Below, one piece after another: positions 1-7,615 of a DNA stretch of 64,000 nt (position 1 is its first letter; each line of letters opens with the position of its first letter). The DNA is from Levilactobacillus huananensis (GTDB lineage: Bacteria > Bacillota > Bacilli > Lactobacillales > Lactobacillaceae). Below the pieces are notes generated by a model that worked only from the letters and a program-made list of their open reading frames with translations, did no database searches and was not told the DNA's origin. Location of the stretch: NCBI RefSeq assembly GCF_003946145.1, contig NZ_RHOC01000004.1, positions 62,001 through 126,000 on the forward strand. The letters run 5' to 3'. The position numbers and the translations under genes were made by a program.

Positions 1-90
1 GTCCGTCCCAGCCAGCGTTAAGTCCACGCCATGCAAGATTTCATGTTCAGGATGATACCCGAAATGTAAATCCTGTAAGTCAATGCGCAT
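1..90 (-). CDS. ECF/ABC transporter ATPase, second subunit (N-terminal 30 aa; cut by window edge)
   Basis: Only the first 30 codons lie in the window. The ATG is at 88-90, preceded by a strong ribosome site (GAAGGAGGGG, 7-nt gap) inside the upstream ATPase gene. The visible peptide (MRIDLQDLHFGYHPEHEILH...) is the usual first beta-strand and A-loop aromatic region of an ABC nucleotide-binding domain. The start overlaps the stop of the preceding ATPase by 11 bp, which implies translational coupling and a heterodimeric ATPase pair in an ECF-type importer. The Walker motifs lie outside the window, so activity cannot be judged. Confidence 0.8.
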   Translation of the reverse strand, partial: MRIDLQDLHFGYHPEHEILHGVDLTLAGTD

Positions 91-940
91 GATTGAGCCC
101 CTCCTTCACCAGTGCGACCGCCTGTTCTTTGGTGACACCTAATTCAGCTTTGATGAGGTGGCGCTGGGCCAAGGCCTGCGTGACCGTCGCATAAGCCGGG
201 GGTTCGACCCCAAATTCGGCTAATCGCGGATCGCCGAAGACTTCCGCGGGCGTCCCCTGTAAGACTGGAGACCCTGCCGCCAAGACCAAGATTTGGTCGG
301 CATACTCGGCGACTCGTTCCATATCATGGTCGACCATAACCACCGTTATCCCTTCATGATTGAGGCGCTTCACGATAGCAAAAATATCATCGGCACCCAT
401 AGGATCCAATTGTGTGGTACATTCATCCAGCACCAAAATCTTCGGTTCTAGAATGAAGGTGGACCCAAAGGCCACGCGTTGCGCCTGACCACCGGACAAA
501 TCAAGCGGATTCTGGTCGAGTACCTGATCGATCCGCATTAATTTGGCCACGGCCGCAACTTTCTTCACCATCTCTTCACGAGCGACCCCGCGGTTCCCCA
601 ACCCGTAAGCCAATTCCTCGGCGACCGTTGAGGCCGTGTACGAGAGTTGATTAAAGGGATTCTGGAAAACCAGACCAATCTGTGACGATAAATCCGCAAT
701 GGACTGGTCTAAGATACTCTGGCCGTTGACACGGACCTCTCCGTCCATCTTGCCTAAAAAGTAATGGGGAATCAGCCCCACGAAGGTATTACACAACGTG
801 GATTTGCCCACACCATTGCCGCCAATGATACAGAAGAAGCTCCCCTTGGGTACCGAGAAACTAACGTGGCTTAACGCCGCGTGGGTCGTTTGCCGGTAAC
901 GAAACGACAGATCCTTCACTTCAATTGCTAACTCGTCCAA
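80..940 (-). CDS. ECF transporter ATP-binding protein (EcfA-like)
   Basis: Cytoplasmic ATPase of an energy-coupling-factor importer, 286 aa. Walker A is GGNGVGKST (residues 40-48), followed by a Q-loop (VFQNPFNQL), the signature LSGGQ, a Walker B ending ILVLDECTTQLD and the switch histidine in VDHDME. DEC replaces the commoner DEP after Walker B, but the catalytic Glu is kept. The start is a TTG (938-940) with GGAGGG upstream. It sits 18 bp after the T-component gene and overlaps the second ATPase gene, so S-T-A-A forms one operon with its own ATPases rather than sharing the general EcfA1A2T module. Confidence 0.9.
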   Translation of the reverse strand: MDELAIEVKDLSFRYRQTTHAALSHVSFSVPKGSFFCIIGGNGVGKSTLCNTFVGLIPHYFLGKMDGEVRVNGQSILDQSIADLSSQIGLVFQNPFNQLSYTASTVAEELAYGLGNRGVAREEMVKKVAAVAKLMRIDQVLDQNPLDLSGGQAQRVAFGSTFILEPKILVLDECTTQLDPMGADDIFAIVKRLNHEGITVVMVDHDMERVAEYADQILVLAAGSPVLQGTPAEVFGDPRLAEFGVEPPAYATVTQALAQRHLIKAELGVTKEQAVALVKEGLNHAH

Positions 941-958
941 CGCGCTTCCCTCCTCGTC

Positions 959-1735
959 TTACTGTGCCCATCTCATCCAAATAGAAATAATAATGACTGC
1001 GACTAAAAAAATAATGAGGCCTGCGCGTAAATATGTATCCGCCTTGGACGTTGTGACTTCGATATAGCTCGTCCGCTTAACGTTCGTGTTCGCAAACCCC
1101 CGCGTTTCCAAGGTCATCCCCCGCTCCTGGGCATCCGTCAATGAGGACATCACGACGGGGCCCATCAACGGCACATAGGCCTTTAGTCGGGCCCACAGGC
1201 CACCGGTTGTTTCAACACCACGCGCCTCTTGCGCTTCTTTGATGATGTCCAAGCGGCGGTGCATCTGTGGCACCACATTGAGACTGGCCAGAATGAGGTA
1301 ACCGACCTGCGGATTGATCCCGCTCCTGGTCAAAGCAGCGACCATCTTTCCGGCATAAGTCGTTTGATTCATGATGTAGAATGTCGCTAAGAAAACAAGC
1401 AGCGTGATGACAATCTTCGCCGCGTACAGGAGGCCCTCTTCACCAAGCTTGGCGAATCCCAAGTCCGCAATGATGGTCTTATTCTTGGGACTGTAGAGGC
1501 CTTGAATAAAGAACAGCATCAGCGAAATGGGAATACCAAAACCGAAAATCGTCTTGGCGAAAGACGTCAAGATATGGGCTATTCCTGCGACTCCGAAGAG
1601 GACAATCACGATGCCTAATCCTAACCAAGAGTTCGGATAAATTAGCGTTGCGAGTCCCAAACAAAAGATGGCCAGCATCTTTGTAAGCGGATTCAATTTT
1701 TCGATCGGACTTTTAACTGGTTCTCCGCTACCCAC
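959..1735 (-). CDS. ECF transporter transmembrane component (EcfT-like)
   Basis: Membrane scaffold that couples the ATPases to the S component, 258 aa, with about five to six hydrophobic segments. The cytoplasmic coupling helices carry the two family motifs, seen here as EAQEARGVE (Ala-Arg-Gly) and LETRGF (Arg-Gly). A charged N-terminus (KSPIEKLNPLTK) matches the EcfT/CbiQ family. The start is a GTG at 1733-1735 preceded by an AGGGGGAAA ribosome site. It lies 35 bp downstream of the S-component gene and 18 bp upstream of the first ATPase. Fold and role are clear; the transported substrate is not set by this subunit. Confidence 0.88.
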   Translation of the reverse strand: MGSGEPVKSPIEKLNPLTKMLAIFCLGLATLIYPNSWLGLGIVIVLFGVAGIAHILTSFAKTIFGFGIPISLMLFFIQGLYSPKNKTIIADLGFAKLGEEGLLYAAKIVITLLVFLATFYIMNQTTYAGKMVAALTRSGINPQVGYLILASLNVVPQMHRRLDIIKEAQEARGVETTGGLWARLKAYVPLMGPVVMSSLTDAQERGMTLETRGFANTNVKRTSYIEVTTSKADTYLRAGLIIFLVAVIIISIWMRWAQ

Positions 1736-1770
1736 GGGACTTTCCCCCTCTCAAAATAAACAATGGCTTG

Positions 1771-2385
1771 CTAGTCGTCACCCAGGCTCGATGAATACTG
1801 ACTCAGGAACTTCTTTGGAATCCGCTGGATGATGAGGTAGGCAATCACAAAAACAATGGCCTTATCAATTAAATTTTCCACCATCGATGACGAGAAAACT
1901 GAAAACATGATTTTCTTGGTGGTGGCAAGCAGGGCCGCCGTGACTAGCGAGGTACTGTTCACCCCAGTGGCCCCCCCATAAACGAAGATCGTGATGAGTG
2001 ACGCAGAAACGGTATTGGTCAATGTCACTACCAGCCAAGTCACCACGACGCCAAACTTGTTGCGAAACAGGCCGGCCTTAATTAAGTACCCCGTGACCAA
2101 CCCACAGAGAACACTCACTAGGGCGTAGGGCAGGTAGACCGGGTTAGCGACTAACGCCAAGAACAGGTTGGTTAACAATCCACAGAGAGCCGCCACCCAT
2201 GGGCCGGACAACACCGCAATCACGATGGTGCCAATCATATCCAGAAAGAGTGGTAATTTCAGGGTCGAACACAACGTTCCCCCGATCAGGTTAATGCCGA
2301 CAGCGATTGGTATGAGCACCAAGGACTTCGTCGCCGACTGAACCTTCACACTTCTGGATAGAGACCTTTTTTTGTCAACATTCAT
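1771..2385 (-). CDS. ECF transporter substrate-binding S component, substrate unknown
   Basis: Small membrane protein, 204 aa, with about six hydrophobic helices. It should bind the substrate and toggle in the membrane when paired with the T component. The segment LPLFLDMIGTIVIAVLSGPW and the following GLLTNL resemble the helix 1-3 region of S components. ATG start with an AAAGGGGGG ribosome site. First gene of the operon and divergent from a LacI/ribokinase fusion, so a pentose, nucleoside or related sugar-containing substrate is the best guess. That guess rests on context only; I cannot assign it to a named vitamin family. Confidence 0.78.
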   Translation of the reverse strand: MNVDKKRSLSRSVKVQSATKSLVLIPIAVGINLIGGTLCSTLKLPLFLDMIGTIVIAVLSGPWVAALCGLLTNLFLALVANPVYLPYALVSVLCGLVTGYLIKAGLFRNKFGVVVTWLVVTLTNTVSASLITIFVYGGATGVNSTSLVTAALLATTKKIMFSVFSSSMVENLIDKAIVFVIAYLIIQRIPKKFLSQYSSSLGDD

Positions 2386-2774
2386 CCCCCCTTTTAAATT
2401 TTTTGATTCTGTGCTAACTTTAGGAAAGTGTTTTCCGAAAGCTCTTTCACGGTCAATTTACCATCACGATTTAGGATTGTCAATCAAAAGTTGTGGTGGA
2501 TAACGGTTGCGCGTGCACGCCTTTTAAACGGGACTTCGACGAAACCACAGGCGCCACTTGGCTTGGCTTTGCGAAAAGGCTTGCAAAAATAATTCGAATA
2601 AAATACGCTAGGAACGTGGGGTCAAATAAATAAACATATTAGTCGTTCATTCCGTGTTTAATAGGCCCTGAAATAGCGTCATAACAACGTTTGCCAGCGA
2701 ATAAACCGTTTTACATGAGCTGGTTGACCAAGCAACTGTTGACTAACGACAATTTTGAAAAGGTGAACTCACTC
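2386..2774. other. Divergent control region between the ECF operon and lacI-pfkB
   Basis: This 389-bp stretch has no convincing gene. It holds both promoters and two adjacent inverted repeats at 2423-2448 (listed separately). A possible -35 (TTGCAA, 2581-2586) with an AT-rich -10-like stretch lies toward the regulator. An ATG at 2691 is in frame with the regulator but has no ribosome site. Confidence 0.6.
2423..2448. promoter_or_regulatory. Tandem inverted repeats, candidate LacI-type operator or cre
   Basis: GGAAAgtgtTTTCC (2423-2436) is followed directly by GAAAGctCTTTC (2437-2448). Both are short palindromes about 40 bp upstream of the ECF S-component start, where a LacI-family protein or CcpA would act. 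The first differs from a cre mainly in the central CG. Candidate only. Confidence 0.4.
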
Positions 2775-4679
2775 ATGAATATTAACGATATCGCGAAAAT
2801 GGCAGGTGTTTCAGCATCGACGGTGTCTAAGATTGTTAATAATAAAGACGGGAGTATTCGTTCCGAGACGCGCGAGCGCGTCTTAAAGATCGTCAAGGAA
2901 TATCACTACACCCCATACTCACAAACGATCAATGCGTCGCAAAAGACGTATACCTTTGGGGTGCTTCTAAGTTCCGCCATTTCGATGGACTCCACGCTAG
3001 ATGGCATCATCAAGACGGCCCAGAGAAATGGCTACCGTGTCTTGGTCTTCAATGCCTACAATGATGCCGATCAGGAATTAAAGAATATTAGCGCCGTCAG
3101 CAACAATCAAGTCGACGGGGTTATTTGGGAACCCATCAGCCAAGCCAGCGTCAAGCGGATTGCCCGCTTCAAAGAACGCCACATCCCCCTGATTACCATT
3201 GGGGCCTTCGGTGGTGACCACTCTCTGCTCATTCCCTATCAGCAGGCGGCTTACCAGATTACGCAAGAACTGATTGACCATCGCCACACACGAATCGCCT
3301 GTCTTCTCTCCGAAGGTCGCCGGACAGATGCCTTTCTCGAAGGGTATCGCGAATGCCTCTTTGACAACAACCTGACTTACGAAGAAGATCTGGTCTACAC
3401 TGACCTCGACGATAGTCTGCTTCACCGCATCAACTCCCACTACATCACCGGGGTGGTCTCCTCACACCACAGTAAAGCCCTTGAATTCTATGCCATCCTG
3501 CACGACCTCGCCATCAAGATCCCCGAAGATGTGTCTCTGGTCTCTCTGAAGAACGATAACGCAGAGTCACAAGCGACATTTGCCCTCAATGAGATCTCGA
3601 CATTAACCGTTCGGAACTCCGATTTTGGGGCGTATATCTGCAATAAGATGGTTACCCAACTGGAAACGAAAAAGACCGTCAAAAAGCCCTTTTCACAAGA
3701 ATTCAAGCTCGATAACGAAACCACCGTTGCCATTCCTTACCAGTTCAATAAGCCCAAGGTCACCATCATTGGCAGCATCAATATGGACACCTATCTCCGC
3801 GTACCGCAGCTCCCAGAAAGCGGGAAGACCGTCACGGTAACCGCCTCAACCACCGTTCCTGGTGGTCATGGGATCAACCAAGCCATCGGGGTGGCTCAGC
3901 TTGAACAACCGGTTACCCTGATTGGTAACATTGGTTCTGACCTTGAATCCGATACGATTTATAAGGAACTCGAGCACTATGCCATTAATGTTCGGGGCGT
4001 TAACCGTATCAACCACATTGATACCGGCCATGCCATCATCTACGTCGGAAAGGATGGCAATTCCACCGTGTCAGTCCTTCCCGGCGCAAATGCACTGGTT
4101 ACGCCCGAGTATTTGACGGCCAATGAATCCCTGTTCAAGAACTCTGGCTATTGCCTGATTCAGTCAGAGCTCCCTTTGGAAACCATTGAACGTGCTTGCA
4201 CACTGGCCCACAAGTATGGCGCCACCACGATCTTCAAACCATCGACGCGTAGCAAAATTCCCGTTCAATACCTCAATGGCGTTGACATTCTGGTTCTCGA
4301 CCGCCAAGAATTGGCCCTCCTCGCACCTGCAGCCGGTGAACTCAAGGACCAGGCCGAATTTCTTTTGAATGCCGGTATCTCCAAGGTCATCGTGACCTTG
4401 GGTGGTGAAGGCTGCTACCTCGCAACGGCCGAGACTGAACGGGTCTTCCCCGCCACCGACTTCCCTAAGATCGACACCACGGCAGCAACCGATGCCTTCA
4501 TCAGTGCCCTAGCGACTTACCTGTTAGCCGGCTATGCTCTAGAAGAGGCCATCCGGATCGCCAACTATGCCGCGGGCTTCTGCATCTCACGTGAAGGGGC
4601 GGCGGCCTCACTGATTGATCGGCGAGGACTGGAATCCTATATTCACCAGACGGAACCAGGTTTGCTGGATTCCCTCTAA
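2775..4679 (+). CDS. LacI-family regulator fused to a ribokinase (PfkB)-like domain
   Basis: 634 aa. Residues 1-50 are a LacI helix-turn-helix (MNINDIAKMAGVSASTVSKI). About 60-320 is a periplasmic-binding-protein-like effector domain. From about 327 to the end is a PfkB sugar-kinase fold (GSINMDTY...). The start is set by AAGGTGA 8 bp before the ATG at 2775; an in-frame ATG at 2691 lacks a ribosome site. In the PfkB part, the ribokinase GGKG reads GGHG (His365) and the anion-hole GAGD reads AATD (570-573) with the catalytic Asp kept, so kinase activity is doubtful. Divergent from the ECF operon, which it probably controls. It may sense a sugar or nucleoside-derived ligand through either domain. 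Confidence 0.88.
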   Translation: MNINDIAKMAGVSASTVSKIVNNKDGSIRSETRERVLKIVKEYHYTPYSQTINASQKTYTFGVLLSSAISMDSTLDGIIKTAQRNGYRVLVFNAYNDADQELKNISAVSNNQVDGVIWEPISQASVKRIARFKERHIPLITIGAFGGDHSLLIPYQQAAYQITQELIDHRHTRIACLLSEGRRTDAFLEGYRECLFDNNLTYEEDLVYTDLDDSLLHRINSHYITGVVSSHHSKALEFYAILHDLAIKIPEDVSLVSLKNDNAESQATFALNEISTLTVRNSDFGAYICNKMVTQLETKKTVKKPFSQEFKLDNETTVAIPYQFNKPKVTIIGSINMDTYLRVPQLPESGKTVTVTASTTVPGGHGINQAIGVAQLEQPVTLIGNIGSDLESDTIYKELEHYAINVRGVNRINHIDTGHAIIYVGKDGNSTVSVLPGANALVTPEYLTANESLFKNSGYCLIQSELPLETIERACTLAHKYGATTIFKPSTRSKIPVQYLNGVDILVLDRQELALLAPAAGELKDQAEFLLNAGISKVIVTLGGEGCYLATAETERVFPATDFPKIDTTAATDAFISALATYLLAGYALEEAIRIANYAAGFCISREGAAASLIDRRGLESYIHQTEPGLLDSL

Positions 4680-4693
4680 TTTAGGAATATGAC

Positions 4694-4731
4694 AAGCGGC
4701 ACCCTGAGATTGCTCTCGGGGTGCCGCTTTT
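4694..4731 (+). terminator. Rho-independent terminator after lacI-pfkB
   Basis: An 11-bp perfect stem (AAGCGGCACCC / GGGTGCCGCTT) closes directly into T4, 15 bp after the stop codon. Confidence 0.85.
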
Positions 4732-4762
4732 GGTGTTGCTACCGTATTTTGATGCTGCTTTT

Positions 4763-4875
4763 GAAACGTGCTTCAGGAGGCAGCCAGTTCCGCTTAACCC
4801 CAATACCGCAAGTGTCCAAACCCGGGACGCTCACGGTATTGACGTTAATGCTCACTGACTAACCGCCTCCTGAAC
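4763..4875 (-). repeat. Dispersed nested-hairpin element, copy A
   Basis: Left end GAAACGTG (4763-4770), core CCGCTTAACCCC (4790-4801), right motif ACGTTAATGCTC...CTAACCGCCT. Outer arms TTCAGGAGGC (4772-4781) and GCCTCCTGAA (4865-4874) pair perfectly. An inner hairpin at 4802-4840 pairs AATACCG with CGGTATT and AGTGTCC with GGACGCT. It lies 10 bp after the stop of the minus-strand gene at 4885 and shares ends with copies near 7.6, 10.7, 22.4 and 51.1 kb. Confidence 0.75.
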
Positions 4876-4884
4876 CACTCTACT

Positions 4885-5982
4885 CTATTGAAACACCCGC
4901 GCCGTGAAGACCTCTGGCCGGTGGTTACTCATCAAGTAAGCCGTGCCATCGCTGGCGAAGCTCAGCCCTTCGAATTCCCGCCGTGACGCGAAGTGGGTCC
5001 ACAGCACATCCCTGCTGGTTAGACTACCGCTACCCGCAAGCTTCTTAACCGGCAGACTGGCGATGGATTCGTCGGCAACCAGGTACAACCGCCCGTTGTG
5101 TGGGTTGTAAGCCATGCTCTGAACATGTGTGCCGGGCCCGTGCTCCAGGATCTGATGCGTCAACCGAAAGCGGACGTGGTTGCGGCTAATCTTGCCTTGA
5201 TAGATGTAGACCTCGTTGCCGTTTGGCCGTGTCCAGAAGTAAGCCCGGCCAGCCTTGTCAAAAGCCAACACGTGACCGCCAGGAACCGCAAAACTCCCCG
5301 CCTTCAATCGGAATGTCACCTTGTGAACTGGCTTCAACGTCGTTTGGCTGAGCTGCTGGATAACCCCTTCTTGGTTAATTGGAACGGCGGGGGCAGACTC
5401 CCGATCCTGCCACATGTAAAGCTGGTGGGTCTTCCAGTCATAGGACAGCGACTGCCCGTGCCCCGTCACAAAGGCTGGCCCAATCTTAATCGCCGCCGCG
5501 ATTGCCTGTTCATGCTTGTCATTAGCCGCCGAGCTGTGGTAGACCCGCTGAATATCCAGTGGGGTCGCCTTAAGACTCGCTAACTTAGCCATATCCAACC
5601 GCACCATGCGGCCGCGATTATGCCAGGTCATCGGACAGTAAATCACATAGAGATAGTGGCCCACCACCGTCATGCTCTGAGGATCACCCCAGGCTTCGTT
5701 GCGGTAGCCCGGTTGTGGTAACAAGTACTTGGTCGTAAAGGTTACGGCCGAGCCTTGGTCACTAGCAATCGTGTTGATCCCGTGCGGATGAGCCGCTTCA
5801 GAATAAGAGCTTGGTGCCGTCACAAAGTGAACCTGCGTGTCTGCTAATGGCCGCAGATCGCTCGGGGCTACTAAAGCCGCCGACGACTGTCTGACCGTAC
5901 TCATCGCGTGTGCAGACACCGTTCCTGCGCTGCCCAAGCCAAGGCTCAGAACCAACGCACCCCACAAATAGATTCTTCTCAT
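4885..5982 (-). CDS. Secreted beta-propeller-like protein, paralogue 1
   Basis: 365 aa with a signal peptide (MRRIYLWGALVLSLGLGSAG, cleavage probably after the Ala-His-Ala region). Start chosen at 5982 because a G-rich ribosome site (GGGGGGTGG) precedes it. The mature part contains repeated short beta-strand units (WGDPQSMTVVGHYLYVIYCP, VQSMAYNPHNGRLYLVADES, FEGLSFASDGTAYLMSNHRP), as in seven-bladed propeller or SMP-30/NHL-like folds. No catalytic motif or sortase anchor is visible. It is clearly homologous over its whole length to the product of 7616-8698. Function unknown; it acts outside the cell. Copy A of the dispersed element follows the stop. Confidence 0.8.
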   Translation of the reverse strand: MRRIYLWGALVLSLGLGSAGTVSAHAMSTVRQSSAALVAPSDLRPLADTQVHFVTAPSSYSEAAHPHGINTIASDQGSAVTFTTKYLLPQPGYRNEAWGDPQSMTVVGHYLYVIYCPMTWHNRGRMVRLDMAKLASLKATPLDIQRVYHSSAANDKHEQAIAAAIKIGPAFVTGHGQSLSYDWKTHQLYMWQDRESAPAVPINQEGVIQQLSQTTLKPVHKVTFRLKAGSFAVPGGHVLAFDKAGRAYFWTRPNGNEVYIYQGKISRNHVRFRLTHQILEHGPGTHVQSMAYNPHNGRLYLVADESIASLPVKKLAGSGSLTSRDVLWTHFASRREFEGLSFASDGTAYLMSNHRPEVFTARVFQ

Positions 5983-6211
5983 AATTGGCCACCCCCCAAT
6001 ATTTGACGCCAGTATAACGGTGTTGGACGTCCTTGACGACCTTTGACATCCCGATCGATCTCGTAGCAAACTTACTAATTCGAGATGAACCAGAGCGCCA
6101 CATATCTAGACCACCTGTCAGCAGTCGCTTGTAAGTGTCTGGCAGGCGTCACAAGTGGTATCATAAAATTGACGGCATCCCATATGTCGCCAGTTTAGGG
6201 AGGAATCAGTT

Positions 6212-6562
6212 ATGTCCAAAAGTTTGGGAAAGATTGTTATCACGACTTTAATTATCGGATCCTGTGGTCTGTTACCGACCACGTCATTTGCCAGTCAAAA
6301 GACTGTGGCACACGTCTCTAAAATCCGGGTGACCCGTCAACACGTCTATGGCCGGACGACTAAGAAGGCCACAGTTAAGATTCAGACCTTAAAGGGTCAT
6401 TTTCTGGGGAAGGCCACGGTCAATCATCAAGGCCGCTTTGTCATCAAAACCAAAAAGAATCTCAAAAAATCCAACTTTAAGTTCAAGGTGTCCAAGCACG
6501 GCTATCGCTCTCGAACCACGACATACGCGCCAATTGTGACCATCGTTTCGAGAACGAACTAA
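6212..6562 (+). CDS. Small secreted basic protein with a single bacterial Ig-like domain
   Basis: 116 aa. Signal peptide MSKSLGKIVITTLIIGSCGL then TTSFAS; AGGGAGG lies 7 bp before the ATG. The mature ~85 residues carry the pattern V-x-G-R-T-x4-V-K-I-x-T-x-K-G-x-F-L-G-K-A-T-V, then G-R-F-V-I-K, typical of one Big-type immunoglobulin-like repeat. It is strongly basic (many Lys/Arg), which suggests binding to anionic wall polymers. It stands alone on the plus strand inside the secreted-protein cluster and has its own terminator. Function unknown. Confidence 0.75.
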   Translation: MSKSLGKIVITTLIIGSCGLLPTTSFASQKTVAHVSKIRVTRQHVYGRTTKKATVKIQTLKGHFLGKATVNHQGRFVIKTKKNLKKSNFKFKVSKHGYRSRTTTYAPIVTIVSRTN

Positions 6563-6592
6563 GCACCCTAACGACCTGATCAATTCGGGAAT

Positions 6593-6627
6593 AAAAGCGG
6601 ACCTGGAAAAATCCAGATCCGCTTTTT
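6593..6627 (+). terminator. Rho-independent terminator
   Basis: AAAGCGGAcCTGGA / TCCAGaTCCGCTTT stem with loop AAAA and a T-run, 30 bp after the small secreted gene. Confidence 0.85.
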
Positions 6628-6700
6628 ACATAATATCAATTTATAAAACAAAAGATGGCCCGTGCTTAGATGTTAACCAACTCGAACTCATTCACAACCC

Positions 6701-7030
6701 TTATTTTGCTCTAACCGGTATGCCACGATAAAAAATCGAGCCCGCCACCTGATGCACACCAATAACACGCGTGGAAAACTTACTCGTGCCAACTGTAAAT
6801 TGGACATGATAGTAAGTCCAGTCCCGCCGGACCGAATACTTCTCGCCCTCTGAATCCGCCAACTTGAGCGGATAGACCAACAACCCTTTCACTGGCTGCG
6901 CGTGTTGCACTAAGGTGAGTCGGACCGCATTACTGGGCGTATACGGAACGAAGAGCAAGACAACCGCTGCCACCAGAATTAACAGAAGGACAGCCACTCT
7001 GTGCCTCCCTTGATGTGCCTGTCGTTTCAT
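6701..7030 (-). CDS. Small membrane-anchored protein, paralogue 2 of a pair
   Basis: 109 aa. A GGAGG ribosome site at 7038-7042 gives proper spacing (7 nt) only for the ATG at 7028-7030, so the longer in-frame starts are rejected. A basic N-terminus is followed by one membrane helix (VAVLLLILVAAVVLLFVPYT) and a ~75-residue extracytoplasmic domain. It shares landmarks with the upstream gene product: P-x-T-P-x-N-x-V-R after the helix, R-D-W-x-Y-Y in the middle, and (G)-x-I/L-F-Y-R-G near the end. The two genes are 25 bp apart and co-transcribed. No named family recognised. Confidence 0.72.
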   Translation of the reverse strand: MKRQAHQGRHRVAVLLLILVAAVVLLFVPYTPSNAVRLTLVQHAQPVKGLLVYPLKLADSEGEKYSVRRDWTYYHVQFTVGTSKFSTRVIGVHQVAGSIFYRGIPVRAK

Positions 7031-7055
7031 CGCCATTCCTCCGTTCATCTTTCAG

Positions 7056-7409
7056 TTATCCAACGTCAAAAGTCAGTGTACCGCGGTAAAAAAGATGACC
7101 CGCTGGCCGCCAAACGCCGACCTCGTTGCTTTCATAGCCCCCTGAATAGGACATCACCTGGTGATCAAAGCGGTAATAATCCCAGTCTCGCTTACCAGAA
7201 GACCCGCGTGTATCAGTTCGTGACTCCTTAACTGGATGGCCCTCAAGCGCCTGTAGAGGGTGACCATTGCGAAGTATCGTCCAGCGAACCGTATTCTTAG
7301 GCGTCACCGGCAAAAGAAACAACAACTCTATCACCACCAACACACTTATCCCACCAAATAACCACCAAAGAAAGTGCCGTTTATGTATGCGTCCTGCCAT
7401 GAGGCTCAT
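7056..7409 (-). CDS. Small membrane-anchored protein, paralogue 1 of a pair
   Basis: 117 aa. Start taken at 7409 (MSLMAGRIHKRHF), with AAGGG seven bases upstream; the ATG at 7398-7400 is a possible alternative. One N-terminal membrane helix (FLWWLFGGISVLVVIELLFL) is followed by an outside domain with PVTPKNTVRW, KRDWDYYRF and GHLFYRG, each matched in the next gene. This looks like a tandem duplication between the two secreted propeller paralogues, and suggests an envelope function. No family name can be given. Confidence 0.7.
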   Translation of the reverse strand: MSLMAGRIHKRHFLWWLFGGISVLVVIELLFLLPVTPKNTVRWTILRNGHPLQALEGHPVKESRTDTRGSSGKRDWDYYRFDHQVMSYSGGYESNEVGVWRPAGHLFYRGTLTFDVG

Positions 7410-7502
7410 CTCCCATCCCTTGCCGTTAATCTTATGATACACCATCTTGTGAAATGGTGTTCTTATCAATTGTAAACTTATCAATTACCTAAACGCGTTA
7501 CG

Positions 7503-7533
7503 TAAAAAAGCTGTGACCAAGGTCACAGCTTTG
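7503..7533 (-). terminator. Rho-independent terminator (minus strand)
   Basis: AAGCTGTGACC / GGTCACAGCTT is a perfect 11-bp stem, followed on the minus strand by T6. It ends the transcript from 8698 after element copy E. Confidence 0.85.
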
Positions 7534-7547
7534 GTGTCGCCAGGATT

Positions 7548-7607
7548 GAAACGTGTGTCCCAAGACAGGGAACTCCGCTTACCCCCACTAATCGCCTTGA
7601 CTCACCC
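7548..7607 (-). repeat. Dispersed element, copy E (short form)
   Basis: GAAACGTG (7548-7555), then AACTCCGCTTACCCCC and CACTAATCGCCTTG: both ends of the element are present. The central hairpin and ACGTTAATGCTC segment found in copies A, B and C are missing. It lies 8 bp after the stop of the gene at 7616. Confidence 0.65.
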
Positions 7608-7615
7608 GTTGTTTT

